Positions 24,131-35,619 of a DNA stretch of 64,000 nt are shown in pieces. The stretch's first letter is position 1, and each line of letters opens with the position of its first letter. The position numbers were made by a program, and so were the translations under genes. Origin of the DNA: Gigantopelta aegis (lineage: Eukaryota; Mollusca; Gastropoda; Neomphalida; Peltospiridae). The notes beneath the pieces are model-generated. The model searched no databases, was not told the DNA's origin, and saw only the letters and a program-made list of their open reading frames with translations. The DNA lies in assembly GCF_016097555.1 (NCBI RefSeq), contig NC_054706.1, positions 30,115,631 through 30,179,630 of the forward strand. The letters run 5' to 3'.

Positions 24131-24198
24131 AAGACAGTGGGCGTGTGTCCAAGACAGTATGTGCGTGTGTATGTTGTGTGTGTGTATATATTGTGTGT

Positions 24199-24251
<53 letters not shown>

Positions 24252-24640
24252 GAAGCCAGTGGGCGTGTGTCTAAGACAATGGACGTGTGCCCAAGACAGT
24301 GGACGTGTGTCCAAGACAATGGGCGTGTATCCAAGACAATGGACACAGTGGGCGTGTGTCCAAGACAATGGACACAGTGGGCGTGTGTCCAAGACAATGG
24401 ACACAGTGGGCGTGTATCCAAGACAATGGACACAGTGGGCGTGTGTCCAAGACAATGGACGTGTATCCAAAACAATGGACGTGTATCCAAGACAGTGGGC
24501 GTGTGTCCAAAACAATGGACACGTGTGTATCCAAGACAGTGCGTTTGTCCAAGACATTGTGTGTGTGTGTGTGTGTGTGTGTGCGTGCGTGTGTCTCGAA
24601 GCCAGTGGGCGTGTGTTTAAGACAGCACTGACATGATTGA
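24131..24640. repeat. (GT)n and CCAAGACA-based minisatellite
   Basis: Units such as GGGCGTGTGTCCAAGACAAT repeat, partly as a 29-bp longer unit with GGACACAGT, around a long GT run at 24203-24250. Long open frames on both strands follow from the repeat composition and are not credible genes. Confidence 0.9.
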
Positions 24641-25120
24641 ACATTAACTAGATATAAGCACAAAATATTCTTTAAAAATGGATGAAATTAGACCATGAAT
24701 GTCGTCTAAATTGCAAATAAGACATAAAATATAATAATTTAAAAATTAATAACAATTAAAAAAAATAAAAATAATAACTACATAAAAATAAAATAAAATA
24801 TATCCTTCATTCGTATATTTAGTTTGTGACTTTCACGTTACTGATTTGAAGTTTATTAGATCATCTTCAGTGGCTTTTTAACAATAGTTTTAGTTTAAAT
24901 GTAAGAATGGGATTACTTATTGTTGAGAAACTATCATCTTTCAAAGCATCTCATTTGTTAATGTACAGTTTTATGCTTTTACCAATGAAACATACTTGTA
25001 TGAATTTGTTTTGTTTATAAATTTATCATAAGACAAAATATCACCTTGTTTATCGAATAGGTCATTTATGAAAATAATTCCTTTGCTGGCATAATTTTTT
25101 AATATAAACGGTACACATAT

Positions 25121-25462
25121 ATTTATTAATCATCGGTTATTGGATGTCAAACTTCTGATAATTCTGACATATAGTCTTTGAGAGGAAACCCGCCACATTT
25201 TACATTAGTAGCAAGCGATGTTTTTATATGCACCATCCCACAGACAGGATAACACATACTGCGGCCTTTGATATACCAGTCGTGGTACACTGGCTGGAAC
25301 GACAATTGGCCCAAAGGGCCCACTGACGTGGATCGATCGTAAACCTACCGTGCACTAGCGTAGGAGTGTGTGTGTGTGTGTATGGGGGGGGGGGGGGGGT
25401 GCCCCCCTTTTTGATACATTCCTACGCCCCTGTCGTGCATCAGGCGAGCGCTTTACCCCTTG
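25121..25462 (-). mobile_element. SINE (A/B family) carrying a nested insertion
   Basis: The body landmarks TATGCACCATCCCACAGACA, CCTTTGATATACCAGTCGTG and the head CAGGCGAGCGCTTTACC are present. The head is split at 25355-25433 by a small element, dating that insertion after the SINE. Confidence 0.85.
25355..25433. mobile_element. 79-bp G-run element nested in the SINE, 6-bp target duplication
   Basis: CGTGCA occurs at 25349-25354 and 25434-25439, and the SINE sequence resumes correctly after the second copy. The insert starts CTAGCGTAGGAGTG and ends TTCCTACGCCCCTGT, so its ends carry an inverted GCGTAGGA core. It holds GT and G runs. Confidence 0.75.
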
Positions 25463-25681
25463 TTATGGGGGAAGTTCGTATATTTGTTTCAATTATTGAC
25501 TTAATTTATTCTTTTGCTCTTTGCCATTTAACAATTGCATCATAGCTCTTGTAATTTTTTTAAAAAAAAGAGAAGGAAGGGAAAAAAAATATAAGTGAAA
25601 GAAGAATATAAAGAAAAAGAGAAGGAAAGAATTAGGTTAAGCCTACATTAGGCCTGGTTCATTTTAAACGGGCGGGATGTA

Positions 25682-25760
25682 TAAATCAATCAGTATATTG
25701 ATCGATCGATCGATCGATCAATCAACCAGTCAATCAATCAATAAATCAATCAATCAATCG
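25682..25760. repeat. (GATC/AATC)n microsatellite
   Basis: Tetranucleotide repeats ATCGATCGATCG and ATCAATCAATC. No gene is nearby. Confidence 0.85.
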
Positions 25761-25857
25761 TTTGTTTTCATATAAAAAATACATTAAAAGAATTTGTTTT
25801 GTTTAACAACACCACTAGAGCACATCGCACTTTCTGTTCGAAGAAGAAGAAGAAGAA

Positions 25858-26066
25858 AATGTTTTATTTAATGACGCACTCAACACATTTCATTTACGGT
25901 TATATTGCGTCAGACATATGGTTATGGACCACACAGATATTGAGGGAGGAAACCCGCTGTCGCCACTTCATGGGCTACTCTTTTCGATTAGCAGCAAGGG
26001 ATCTTTTATATGCACCATCCCATATACAGGATAGCACATACCACAGCCTTTAATGTACCAGTTCTC
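25858..26066 (-). mobile_element. 5'-truncated SINE family A with 9-bp target duplication
   Basis: A GAA-rich tail, TTTATTTAATGACGCACTC and the shared body are present; the head is missing. CTGTTCGAA flanks both sides (near 25835 and 26071). It landed in a piece of another SINE whose tail begins TTTGTTTTGTTTAAC at 25795. Confidence 0.8.
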
Positions 26067-26295
26067 TGTTCGAAATGCCTCTCAGTCTGTCTCTTTCTCC
26101 CAAACGTCGAAATAATAATATAATTGTAATTACATACTAACTAAATACATCCCCAGTTAAATAGCCGTAGTTTAAAATGTGCTGAGGTGTCGCTAAAAAA
26201 AACCCCATTTTATTTCATTTCAGCAAAACAATAGTTCGAATCAGACAGAAAGGGGGGGGGGGGGTTGAACATTGGGGGAAATTTAGATTGGTGTA

Positions 26296-26543
26296 TTTCA
26301 TTTCATTTCAACTTATTTTCGTGCTTATATCCAAATAAGGTTCAAACACATTGTCATGGGCACACACCTCAGATATCTGTCTGTCCAGGACAGTGGGTTA
26401 CTTGTTAGTGGTTAGTCTAGTGAGAAAGAAGAGGGTGTATAGTGGTTGTACACCTACCCACTGAGTCGTTAAAACTTGCTCTGCGTGGGAGCCGGTACCG
26501 GGCTACGAACCCAGTACCTACCAGCCTGTAGTTCGATGGCTGA
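26296..26543 (+). mobile_element. SINE, 'CTTATATCCAATTAAGG' family, copy 2
   Basis: Contains GTGCTTATATCCAAATAAGG, GGACAGTGGGTTACTTGTTA, GTACACCTACCCACTGAG and CCTACCAGCCTGTAGT. It aligns along its whole length with 6456-6712. Confidence 0.75.
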
Positions 26544-26680
26544 ATTTTTTTTTGCACAAAGTCAGCTCATAATTTCTTTTTTTCACCGATTTTAAAGTGA
26601 TACTTTCTCATCAAATCATCCTCCCTGATTCATAACTGTATCAGCCATTTAGGTGTAATAATTATATGCATGAAAATAGA

Positions 26681-26749
26681 CTGACACGTGGGTACACGCC
26701 CCCTAATTTTGCAGGCGGAAGTATAAGAAAATCACGTGATAAAGGCAAA
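26681..26749 (+). promoter_or_regulatory. Candidate GGA proximal promoter/5' UTR with E-boxes and an ETS site
   Basis: CACGTG at 26685-26690 and ATCACGTGAT at 26731-26740 flank GCGGAAGT (26715-26722), an ETS-type site. TCACGTGA is the core of the CLEAR element recognised by TFEB-type factors in vertebrates (established there). Its role here is inference, supported only by position 10 bases before the GGA start codon and by GGA's part in lysosomal sorting. No TATA box is visible. Confidence 0.4.
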
Positions 26750-26786
26750 ATGGCTGGAAAAGATGAAACTTTGGAGACTCTTCTCA
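26750..26786 (+). CDS. GGA: GGA clathrin adaptor, coding exon 1
   Basis: GGA proteins are monomeric adaptors at the trans-Golgi network. The VHS domain binds acidic-cluster dileucine tails of cargo such as mannose-6-phosphate receptors, GAT binds ARF-GTP and ubiquitin, the hinge binds clathrin and the ear binds accessory proteins (family knowledge). This exon encodes MAGKDETLETLL plus one base, ending at the donor CA|GTAAGT. Joined to the next exon it reads LLNRATNP, equivalent to the conserved (L/I)N(R/K)ATNP at the start of vertebrate GGA VHS domains. The start codon has a good context (AAAATGG). Exons 2-4 follow on the same strand in matching phase over 30 kb; GAT, hinge and ear exons are not in the window. 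Confidence 0.85.
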
Positions 26787-28444
26787 GTAAGTAGGGATTT
26801 ACAGTACACCGATTTTCTAATTTCGCTTATAATGATGGCGTTATTAAGTGCATGCATTTGTTAATGCATCAGTTTACTAGAGTGTCATTGTTTGTTTGAG
26901 AGTATTTAGCGAAATGACAGACTGTCATGAACGTAATGTGCTGGTAAATTCGTGACATTTTTTCGCAGGTCTGGAGAAAACACCAGTAACAATTTGGTGT
27001 AACACAAATCAGTGCGATGTACATTTACATGCCATATGCATTGATTGTGTAGTGTTGAATTCTAACAGCAAACTATTCACTGATAATGGTGATAATATAA
27101 CTTGTGCAGTAGTACCATTCGTCCATTGATGTCCCAAACTGCATTCACCTAACGACAAAAACACGAATACGATATTTACGGAAATACTATTCTACATTTT
27201 TCAACTACAATAACTGAAACAAAATAAATTGCAATCAAGTAACGTAAAAAAATCAACAATGTGGACGTAAAACAAATCCATTCTAATAAATAAAAGTGAA
27301 ACACCCTCCGGTAAACAGGAAAGGATTCAGCATTTCTAACTGCGTTCAGGCGCATGCGTTTGCAAAAAGTATCGTACTGCGCATGTGCAGTTCGTCATTT
27401 TAAATTTTTACGGCAACTACATGAAAAAATATATGTTTCTTAATTATGTACAGTTGCCGAACAGTTAATTTATAAAAAAAAATTAAAGGAAAAACTCAAT
27501 TTATCAAGCGTTCTGGCCCAGTCCGCGTTTTAGCAACACACATCGCTCACACTTGATGTCAATACTGATAGGCATTACGTTCATACCTGCGAATAGTTTG
27601 TAAAATATAATTTTTTTAATGAATTGATTCTAAATTAACACAATTTATATACTCAAAATTATTTACAACTGTTATGAATGGATTATGAATACTATTCACT
27701 ACAATAAAGGCACAAAAATGTAGCATATCTTTTGCAGATCGAATATAATAATTGAAAACAAATTCTAACAACAGGGGTCTTAAAAATCGTAAAAATTTAA
27801 TTCTTTGGCCTTGTTGATCTGGCACGTGTGAGGTCATGTGACACGCACTGAAAGTTAATTCATCTTTCTCCATTTTAAGTCAATTTCTACGAGTCATCTG
27901 GACCTGATATCGGTAATTTTAAGGAATAAATAAAAACGACTTAGTAAAATTAATGGTTTTAGGGGTTTGTAAAGTTTTGTATTTAGATACTGACTTTTCT
28001 CAAATTTATTGTTTATAAAAATATTCCTGAACTGTGAAGAAAAACCTCATAAATGAACGACATGCCGATGACAACAAATCGGATGTTGATTGTGCGAACC
28101 GTGCACGAGAAAACTAAGTGAACGGAATTTGAAGCATAATGCAGTTAGGGACGTTGACGATACTAATGATGGCTAGTCTAATGTGATGACTGTCACAGTC
28201 AGTAATGATAATAATCTGATTCAGAGCTGCGATCTGTAGGTTATTGAATCATATTCAGGCCCTAATCTAGCCGGCAAAATGAACATTTTCTTTGCCAAAA
28301 GTCTACTCGAGTCGCCATGTTATTAGCAGTAGTGAGAAGACGAAGTCGCCGTAATATTTTGGACCTAATCCATTTTGAAAAACAAAATCACACAACAGAC
28401 GTCCAGACCCCAATTTGTTTAGTGTCATAGCTCATTTGGCACCT

Positions 28445-28770
28445 GTGCGGGACGTAGCCCAGTGGTAAAGTGTTCGTTTGATGCACGGTCGGTCTAGGAT
28501 CGATCCCTGTCGGTGGACCCATTTGGCTATTTCTCGTTCAAGCCAGTGCTCCACAACTGGTGTAACAAAGGCTGTGGTATTTACTATCCTGTCTGTGGGA
28601 TGGTGCATATAAAAGATCCCTTGCTGCTAATTGAAAAGAGTAGCCCATGAAGTGGCGACAGCAGGTTTCCTATCTCAATATCTGCGTGGTCCTTAACCAT
28701 ATGTCTGATGCCATATAACCGTAAATAAAATGTTTTGAGTTTGTCGTTAAATAAAACATTTCCTTCTTTC
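28445..28770 (+). mobile_element. Full-length SINE family A with 12-bp target duplication
   Basis: CATTTGGCACCT at 28433-28444 and 28771-28782 flanks a 326-bp copy. It has A box TAGCCCAGTGG, B box GGATCGATCCC, the body and the tail GTTAAATAAAACATTTCC. It is the best reference copy of the family in this window and lies in GGA intron 1. Confidence 0.95.
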
Positions 28771-29582
28771 CATTTGGCACCTTATCGGTTCGTGTTTTTA
28801 CTTTGGAGCCAGACTACATCGACACATGTTGCACAGTTTGCAGTGACCAGTCAAGCGTTGTTAATTCTGGGCAACATTTATTTTAGTAATGCCTGAAAAC
28901 AATTACATGCATTGGTGTAGTGCAGAGCGTACATTAAGACAGTAATTTTCTTAATGTGCAGGCCCAGTTGCTTCCCTCTATTTAGTCAATTTCAAATGGT
29001 GGGCACATTTTTTATGTTGTCGTTGGAAGATTTATTTTGTTAATAATGATACAAGTACTTCAATCTGGATTTAGTGAGTATATTGGTAGGTTATACATTT
29101 TTGGTTTGTGTGTCCATTTGTTGCACTATTTTGGTTAAAACATGGTGCCACAAGTTTTGAATACCAGCTATATATAGGGTATGTAACAGTATTCAGACGT
29201 AAAAAGAACCACATTTTCTACGTCCCTTTGGACTCGCAAGGGTGCACAATTTTGAAATTATATTGGTTACTCAGTGGGCAACCACCACTATTAGTTTGTT
29301 GCCTAACATCATTTCTTGGTTTCCCCATATGGGTGCCAGAAGTTGCCAACAACTGAAAGGATTATTAATATATGAATTTGCATTCTAATGAGGCAACCAG
29401 TCCACCCCACTCCCCTGCCCTGATGCTTCTAAGGCATTTGATACATTTTTATATCATTTTATAATCTTCTGAATTCACATGTACATGCATCATTGTAAAC
29501 AAAATGTAAACATTTTTGCTTTGTTTTGTTACAGTTAGTAGTTAAATTACATTTTTACTAGGGCCTCTGTGAGTCCAAAATA

Positions 29583-29602
29583 TTGGGTCAAACTTGACCC
29601 AA
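29583..29602. repeat. Perfect palindrome with GGGTCA half-sites
   Basis: TTGGGTCAAACTTGACCCAA has 9-base arms and a 2-base centre. It includes GGGTCA and TGACCC spaced by four bases, which resembles nuclear-receptor half-sites. Function is unknown and it may be chance or part of a worn element. Confidence 0.4.
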
Positions 29603-29790
29603 GTACCAGAGTCCACAGGATGATAATGGGACTAAGGAATAAAGTAACATAGCATCATGCATCTTAATTACAACGCTAAACATGAAATTGTATTCAGTAT
29701 TTACTATCAATATTATATACCTCAAGCCCTGAACAGGTTTTCGCATATCTGTAATTCACAAACAGGTAGTAATAACACAAACCCGATATA

Positions 29791-29917
29791 GGGATGGGAC
29801 GATTATTCGATGTTACTGAAAACTGCGGTTCACGGTTCGGTGCACCGTTTCCCAATTTGCGAACCGCAGTTCATTCCGAAGACCAAACTGAAAATTAAAA
29901 ACCGAACCGTCCCATCC
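29791..29917. mobile_element. Short inverted-repeat element
   Basis: Starts GGGATGGGACGATTATTCG and ends with the reverse complement of GGATGGGACGGTTCGG. The inside holds further inverted pieces (GAACCGCAG and CTGCGGTTC). It is a compact non-coding MITE. Confidence 0.55.
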
Positions 29918-30429
29918 ATAACCTGAGATACATAATTTGATTTCAGGGCTGTGGCTTAGTATCTGCAACACTGATTATGCCACTTTAAATTAATAACTCA
30001 AATTTGTTTGCAAATTTAAACATATTAGCTATACTTAAAGAAAGAATTAACAATATATTTTCCAAAAACAATATTTATGTCAAGAAACCATTAATTAATT
30101 AACATTAACTTTGGCAAACTGTAAAAGAGAAGTAGTATGAGCTTGTATCATACTACCATAACAACATTTCAAAATTGTTCAACTGTAAAACCTGATTATA
30201 ATGTAAACATCAAAACTGAACAATGTTTGGATTAATTGACACCAATCTGCGTCCTTGGGTAATACATATAGTTATTTTGCTATTCGTCATCGTCTTTTGG
30301 GGGTGGGGGGGAAACAAAGCGGGCAAGGTGGGTTACAGGGTAATGCTGGTTCAGTTTTATCTTCCTGAACATGTGCTGTTGTTGCTGACAATACTGTGCT
30401 GGCTCTTAACTTCACAATACCCGATGCAG

Positions 30430-31122
30430 TGAGTGAAATCGCCACTGGTGATTTCTGAAATGGACATTGTATGTTGTTCTTATTTAGAAATGTTATTGCA
30501 TCTGATGTTTTGGAATCAAGTGCTGCTCGCTGTTTAGTTTTGGTGAGCCCTGCAGTAGAAAAGACACACTTGGATGGTACACAAAGGAATTGTTCTGCCA
30601 AGACGGCGATCATTGGAAATGCAGACAGATTTTTTTTCCACCAAGCTAGTCTAGAGTTGATGTGAGTGGTGTCTTGTATCTTGTTTGGTGCACTGAGGAA
30701 GTCCAGATATTCATGTTGTGCATCTCTGGCCACTTCAATTTCATCTGATATCTCAGTGAATAGAATAAATGTTTGAAGACATCCCAGCACGAAAAATACA
30801 TCAGCTATTGGGTGTCAAACTATGGTAATATATATCTCAGTGATATCGCCCATTAGGAAGGACATAGCACTTTCACAAAAACTTTCATAATGCAGAATTC
30901 CTCCTGAATGGATTTCAGAAGAGTGACAATGTTCTCACCAGTGTGGCATTCAGCAACATGACACATTGCAATAATGCAGGACTCTAGTGATGAGTTTGTG
31001 AGATAACGTGATGTTGCAGTGATGTACCCTTGAGTGGCAACACTTGTTCACATGCCAGTGGTTAGGGCTACGGAAGGAATTGACTGTAGTTTTGTTTCCA
31101 GTTGTATTTTCAAACTCTTTAA
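30430..31122 (-). mobile_element. hAT transposase remnant (C-terminal dimerisation region)
   Basis: On the minus strand the frame at about 30430-30790 encodes WWKKNLSAFPMIAVLAEQFL, then CVFSTAG and KQRAALDSKTSDAITFLNKN. This is the hATC dimerisation block of hAT/zf-BED transposases, whose usual motif is PSERVFS(T/V)AG; here SER is SKC. Upstream parts (30840-31122, with frame changes) continue towards the middle of the transposase. A short dispersed repeat (30779-30830) and a SINE (31123-31352) interrupt it. The catalytic core is not seen, so it is dead. Confidence 0.75.
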
Positions 31123-31352
31123 GGGGGCGGAACATAGCTCAGTGGTACAGTTTTCGCTTGATGCACGGTCTGTCTGGGATCAATCCCTGTCGGTGGGCTA
31201 TTTCTCGTTCCAGCCAGTACACCATGTCTGTGGGATGGTGCATATTCATGGAAAAATGTAGCAGGTTTCCTCTCTAAGACTATATGTCAAAATTACCAAA
31301 TGTTTGACATCCAATGTGCTCTATTGATATTGTTAAACAAAACAAACTAACT
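31123..31352 (+). mobile_element. SINE family B with internal deletions, inserted beside the hAT remnant
   Basis: The head GGGGGCGGAACATAGCTCAG and GTTCCAGCCAGTACACCATG jumps to TGTCTGTGGGATGGTGCATA and ends with TTGTTAAACAAAACAAAC, the family B tail. Parts of the body are lost. Confidence 0.8.
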
Positions 31353-31609
31353 GTAGTCCAGCAGTGTTTAAATGCAATATAATTTTGTTAGGATTACCAG
31401 AAATTATTTAAGGCCAAGCTAAAAGACGCATCTTTCTGGGCCAAATGGATTTGAAGGTGAAATGTCCGGCATATCTTTACAGCAGAACGACTGCGCTCGC
31501 TATATATGGAAATCATGCAAATCAGTGGATGCTGATTGGATTATGGTCGTCATTAGATCGGTGAGGTGGAGACATGACAATGACAATGACAAAGAGATTT
31601 ACGTGCACA

Positions 31610-31720
31610 TTCAGAGCAAGCTGTTGTAGCACACGCCTATCCAGGACAGGAGAGGGTTGTAGAGAGGGAACGCCTGCACTGGCAAGTGCAAGGGAACACC
31701 AGCAATCCAATGTTGGTGAC
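31610..31720 (-). mobile_element. Dispersed repeat related to 20745-20890
   Basis: The reverse complement shares TGTTCCCTTGCACTTGCCAG and GTGTGCTACAACAGC with the insert in the first LINE. Class unknown; short and non-coding. Confidence 0.6.
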
Positions 31721-32924
31721 ATGCGGGGGTATTTGGTGCTATGGAATTTTGAAAGTCCCATAGGATTATGTCAAAGAGGAAGAGGTGCGCGTTTTACATG
31801 AAGGAAATTTAGCGCAATTTTGATGGTCATCCTAATTGAAATAGTGAAGAGAGCCAATAGGTTTTGCTTTTAGTATTCCGAAAGTGGCTCTTTATTATGA
31901 CCGTCTTGGTGCTGTAGGGTGTCTCCCTAGGTTGCCCATAGGGCCCTTAGAAAGGGCCTGATCTCTTCTGATCGTGGCATGACAACCCAGGGGAGACTCG
32001 AGCAATTGTGTATGTTGGACGAGGTAGATGCGTTGATGGAGAGCTTGATGTTGGATGCTGTTGCCGATGCTGTTGCCGTGGAGGTGGGGTAGGTTCGTCC
32101 GTTTTGCCCAAGGTCCTGCCAGCGCCAAGGAAAGTTTTATTTTGGGTTTGGGGAAAGGGGCTGGTATTCTTTTGTCCAGTCCCTTCTGGGTGCAGTGCAG
32201 TGGTGTACTCGGAGCCGGTTTCTTTTGTCCGACTCCTTATTGGAGTACGTGCTGGGCCATTATTTTGGTTTTATGTCTGGATGGGTGCATTGTTATCATT
32301 AGTCAATGCACCCTATGGTATGTTGAGTGCATGCTGTGTTTGTGTTTGCCTATATTTTATGTTATGGTTGTTCCTACTGTATTGAGTCCTTATTCTATGT
32401 TTCCAATGGCTGATCAAAGCCACCCATCCCCCCCCCCCCCCTCTCCTTGAATTGCATAGTGAATGTAAGGAGGTGGGGGGGGGGGGTTACTAGTTATTCT
32501 AGCTATCTAATTTGAAGGGGATTTCCCTTATAGTATAAGTGTAGTTTAAAAAAGCCTAGTGCTTTGCATATGATAATTTTTGGTAGTAGGTACAATTCAT
32601 CACAAGATTCACAGAAGTATCGATGGGTATGCCTCCCAGTCCCACCCAGGCCCCCCTAGGGGATTATGAGTATCTAGTTACTTAGATAGTTGGTTAGCTA
32701 ATCTTACTTGTATCTTGTTTTCTTAATGGCAGTCTTCTGATCTGTTGTAGTGACTATTATTCACCTTGGTCTGCTGTGGAGGAAGTTGTATCTACTACCA
32801 TACATACATATAAGTGCATAATAACATTTTAATATTTTATTTACATTGTATGTACAGTTCTGGTCGTTGGTTGGTTTAGTCGGTCAACTGATGGTTCTGG
32901 AAAAGAGATGGTATAAAATTAGTT

Positions 32925-33280
32925 GGTTTCTGACCCTGGTTGGTCCTCTGGTTGACCAAGAGTATTTTTATTTTTAGTGAGCATACATCTTTAATTAGAT
33001 ATGGTCCATTGAAATGTGGTTGACCATTTTGGTTAGTGAGGTTGACCACTTAGTGAGGTATTTTTATTTATTAATTTATAGCATACATCTTTAATTAGAT
33101 ATAACCCGACAATCTCCCATTGAAATGTGGTTGGTTCTATTTTGGTTAAGAGTTTTTAGTGACCCTGGTTGATCCTCTGGTTGACCACTTAGTAAGGTAT
33201 TTTTATTAATTAATTTATAGCATACATCTTTAATTAGATATAACCCGACAATCTCCCATTGAAATGTGGTAGCTTATTTT
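32925..33280. repeat. Degenerate tandem repeat of 139 bp, about 2.5 copies
   Basis: Landmarks TTGACCACTTAGT(G/A)AGGTAT, TTTATAGCATACATCTTTAA and CCCGACAATCTCCCATTGAA recur at 139-bp spacing, with a partial diverged copy first. It lies next to the LINE 3' region and may be part of it. Confidence 0.75.
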
Positions 33281-33299
33281 ACTATTATAGAATTAGTAC

Positions 33300-34859
33300 T
33301 ATAACTGGTTAATCTCTCCTTAGGGCCACCCTCCGATTTGAAGCGCTAATCGGGTCGAGTGCAACAGGGTGGCAACATCTCTTCTTCAGAGGGTGGTTGG
33401 TGGCAGTATGTTAATTTTATTTAGCTGAGTGGTTAAAGGGACACACCCTAGTTACGGCTAGTTGTTAACCATTACGGCGTTGTTTTTCGCTATTAAACCC
33501 ATTTTTTCACAAATAAAATTGCACTTTACTTACCGTTTATTATTTAGAATATACATTTCCATTCACCTGAATCCTGGGTTTTGTAATACCACAAAATGCA
33601 TTTTTCGTATTTCATAAATTGCACGCACGTCTGAGAAAAAACCGTTGAGCAGACAACGGTCTAATCTATTTTTAGAGGGGATATTTCCATTTCAATGTCA
33701 CAGACGTTGGTATATCACGTAACCGTTATTATTTTGGTTCGGTTTGTTTTCTCGTGCACGGTTTGCGCAATCAACATCCGATTTGTTGTTGTTCATTTAT
33801 GAGATTTTTCTTCACAGTTTGTGAACATTTTCAGTAACAATAAAGTTCAGACAAGTAACTATCTCAATACAAAACGTTACAAAAGTCTTACGATATCTGG
33901 AGAGGGGATACAACCAGGACAGAACAGTTGGAACATGTCCAGGAGAGGTGAAAGAAACGCACCCCAAGTCTGTGAAATTTGTCGTGACGTAGGCATTGTT
34001 GTGCTTCGAGCGACATCTACCGGTGACATCAGAATACTAACTTTCAAAATTATTTCAAGCAATTGGGACATGGGGATTCCCATGGTATTTATCGATATAA
34101 AACCTGCTTTTTCACTCCATTTGATAAAAACGTGATCTAAGTGTGTTACAGGTTTGTAGACTAACCAAATTATAATTTATTTTCGCTGGATGGAACTAGG
34201 GTGTGCGGCTTTAATATTTCCTTATTTATTTTCCCTATTTTTATTTATATATCTTGCTGTCTGGTGTTCAACCACTGGTTTGGAATGCTAAACTTGGTCA
34301 AGTGCGGCATGGTGGCAATTCCGTTCCCAGTGGCTAAAGGGGTGACAGTTGCTATAACTTAGGTTTGGTAGATTGTACGAAATGGTAGAGCGCGTGAAAG
34401 ATTTCGTTTTTTGTTTTTCTTATCTGGTTGTAGTAGGTTATTAGGTATTAGGGTGGCAGGGTTGCTAATGTTAAGTATTTTTAGTAGTTGCATTGACAGT
34501 TAGGTGAGCTTTTGTTTACAATGGCCAGACTGTTGTTGAGTGCCATTGAGTTTCCTATTCTTAGTTTGATTATTGTTTATCGATTAGAGAGTTTTTATGT
34601 TTAGGTCTAACTGAGTTAACAATAGGTTTGATGTTATAATGCCAGAAGTTTTTTGTTTGGTCCCAGCTTTCCTGCCATAGATTAATGTAATGTTTTTTAG
34701 CTATTGAGATTAGTTCAGTAATGCCTAGTGGAATAGTTTGTTGATGTTTAATGTTGATGGTCAGTGCCTTTTTTGCCCCATAATCTGCAATTTCGTTACC
34801 CATAATACCTACATGAGCTGGGACCCATCGGTGGAGACAGCATATAGTCCCCATTTATA
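33300..34859 (-). mobile_element. 3' part of a LINE (RNase H end and 3' UTR), minus strand
   Basis: The frame at 34570-34854 (minus) encodes WVPAHVGIMGNEIADYGAKK, the last RNase H motif of I-type LINEs, followed by KNSLIDKQ and a stop. The following non-coding part towards lower coordinates contains two diverged copies of an 80-bp unit (around 34270-34350 and 33320-33410, each with GGTGGCAA) separated by the TTAA element at 33433-34214. The protein part is cut at 34860 by another MITE. Beyond 33300 to about 31890 no clear continuation was identified. Confidence 0.7.
33433..34214. mobile_element. TTAA-flanked element, Kolobok/T2-like (782 bp)
   Basis: Left end TTAAAGGGACACACCCTAGTT; reversed right end TTAAAGCCGCACACCCTAGTT. 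It is inserted in the 3' UTR of the LINE. The open frame at 33821-34135 has no recognised domain. A partial relative lies at about 27900-28120. Confidence 0.75.
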
Positions 34860-35181
34860 CAGTGTTTGAGATTAAAAATTTTGGGCAGTATCCCAGTTGG
34901 ATACTAATATTTCAAAATCTAGTATTTGGAGAACTTAGTATCCCACTTAAATGAAATTCATATATAACATTGTTACAAACTTGGATGACATTGTTACTTA
35001 ACTTCACCAGTAAATGACGACTTTAATTGTTTCAGCGAAAAATAAAAACCCACGATTAAAAAACCCAACAACATTATATGGTATCCTGGTGGGATACCGG
35101 TACTGGGTTATTGAAGTCTGGTATCCGAAATTAACTTTTGGTATCCGCGGGATATTGGGATACCGTTAATCTCGAACACTG
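34860..35181. mobile_element. 322-bp MITE with CAGTGTTYGAGATTAA ends and 5-bp target duplication
   Basis: It begins CAGTGTTTGAGATTAA and ends with the reverse complement of CAGTGTTCGAGATTAA. TTATA flanks both sides (34855-34859 and 35182-35186). It interrupts the RNase H end of the LINE. The inside is rich in GGTATCC-type words. Five-base duplications are reported for some hAT groups, so the superfamily is tentative. Confidence 0.75.
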
Positions 35182-35619
35182 TTATATCATCGGTCCATCA
35201 GGTACCATTTCTTGAGTGGGGTAAGGGATTGGTAATGAATTTATGCTCAGTGCATCTGGCTATCAGGTTAATTTTTCATGGTTGCCCATCGAGCAACATT
35301 TGACAATGAATAGTTGCCTGCAACACATTTTTTGTTATCCTACCAATTTGTGCACCCCTGACATCTATTATTATGTTCATTTTAACATAACAACATGTTA
35401 TCAACTACTTAATAATATCTCATTTTTAATAAAACATACAATTATTATGTTTATATTATATCGAAATATTATGATTAAAACCTAGTGTATAATTCAGAAT
35501 TTTTTTTAATGAACGAACATGGTGAAACAGGAAGGGAGAAGTCACTTCTACTTTTTCAATTCTAGATTAGGTTGTAAAATGATGATGCTTTTTTGTTTTG
35601 TTATTGCATTGTTAGCAAC

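Noticed and set aside
24064-24663. Open frames of 114-190 residues on both strands
   Set aside because: They run through GT and CCAAGACA repeats lacking stops in several frames at once; this is composition, not a gene.
27616-27873. 85-residue minus-strand frame starting MEKDELTFSACHMTSH
   Set aside because: No known domain; next to a partial copy of the 33433-34214 element, so likely repeat-derived.
32008-32450. Two overlapping frames of 125 and 131 residues, hydrophobic and Cys-rich
   Set aside because: No recognisable domain, no splice context, ends in a C run; probably non-coding part of repeats near the second LINE.
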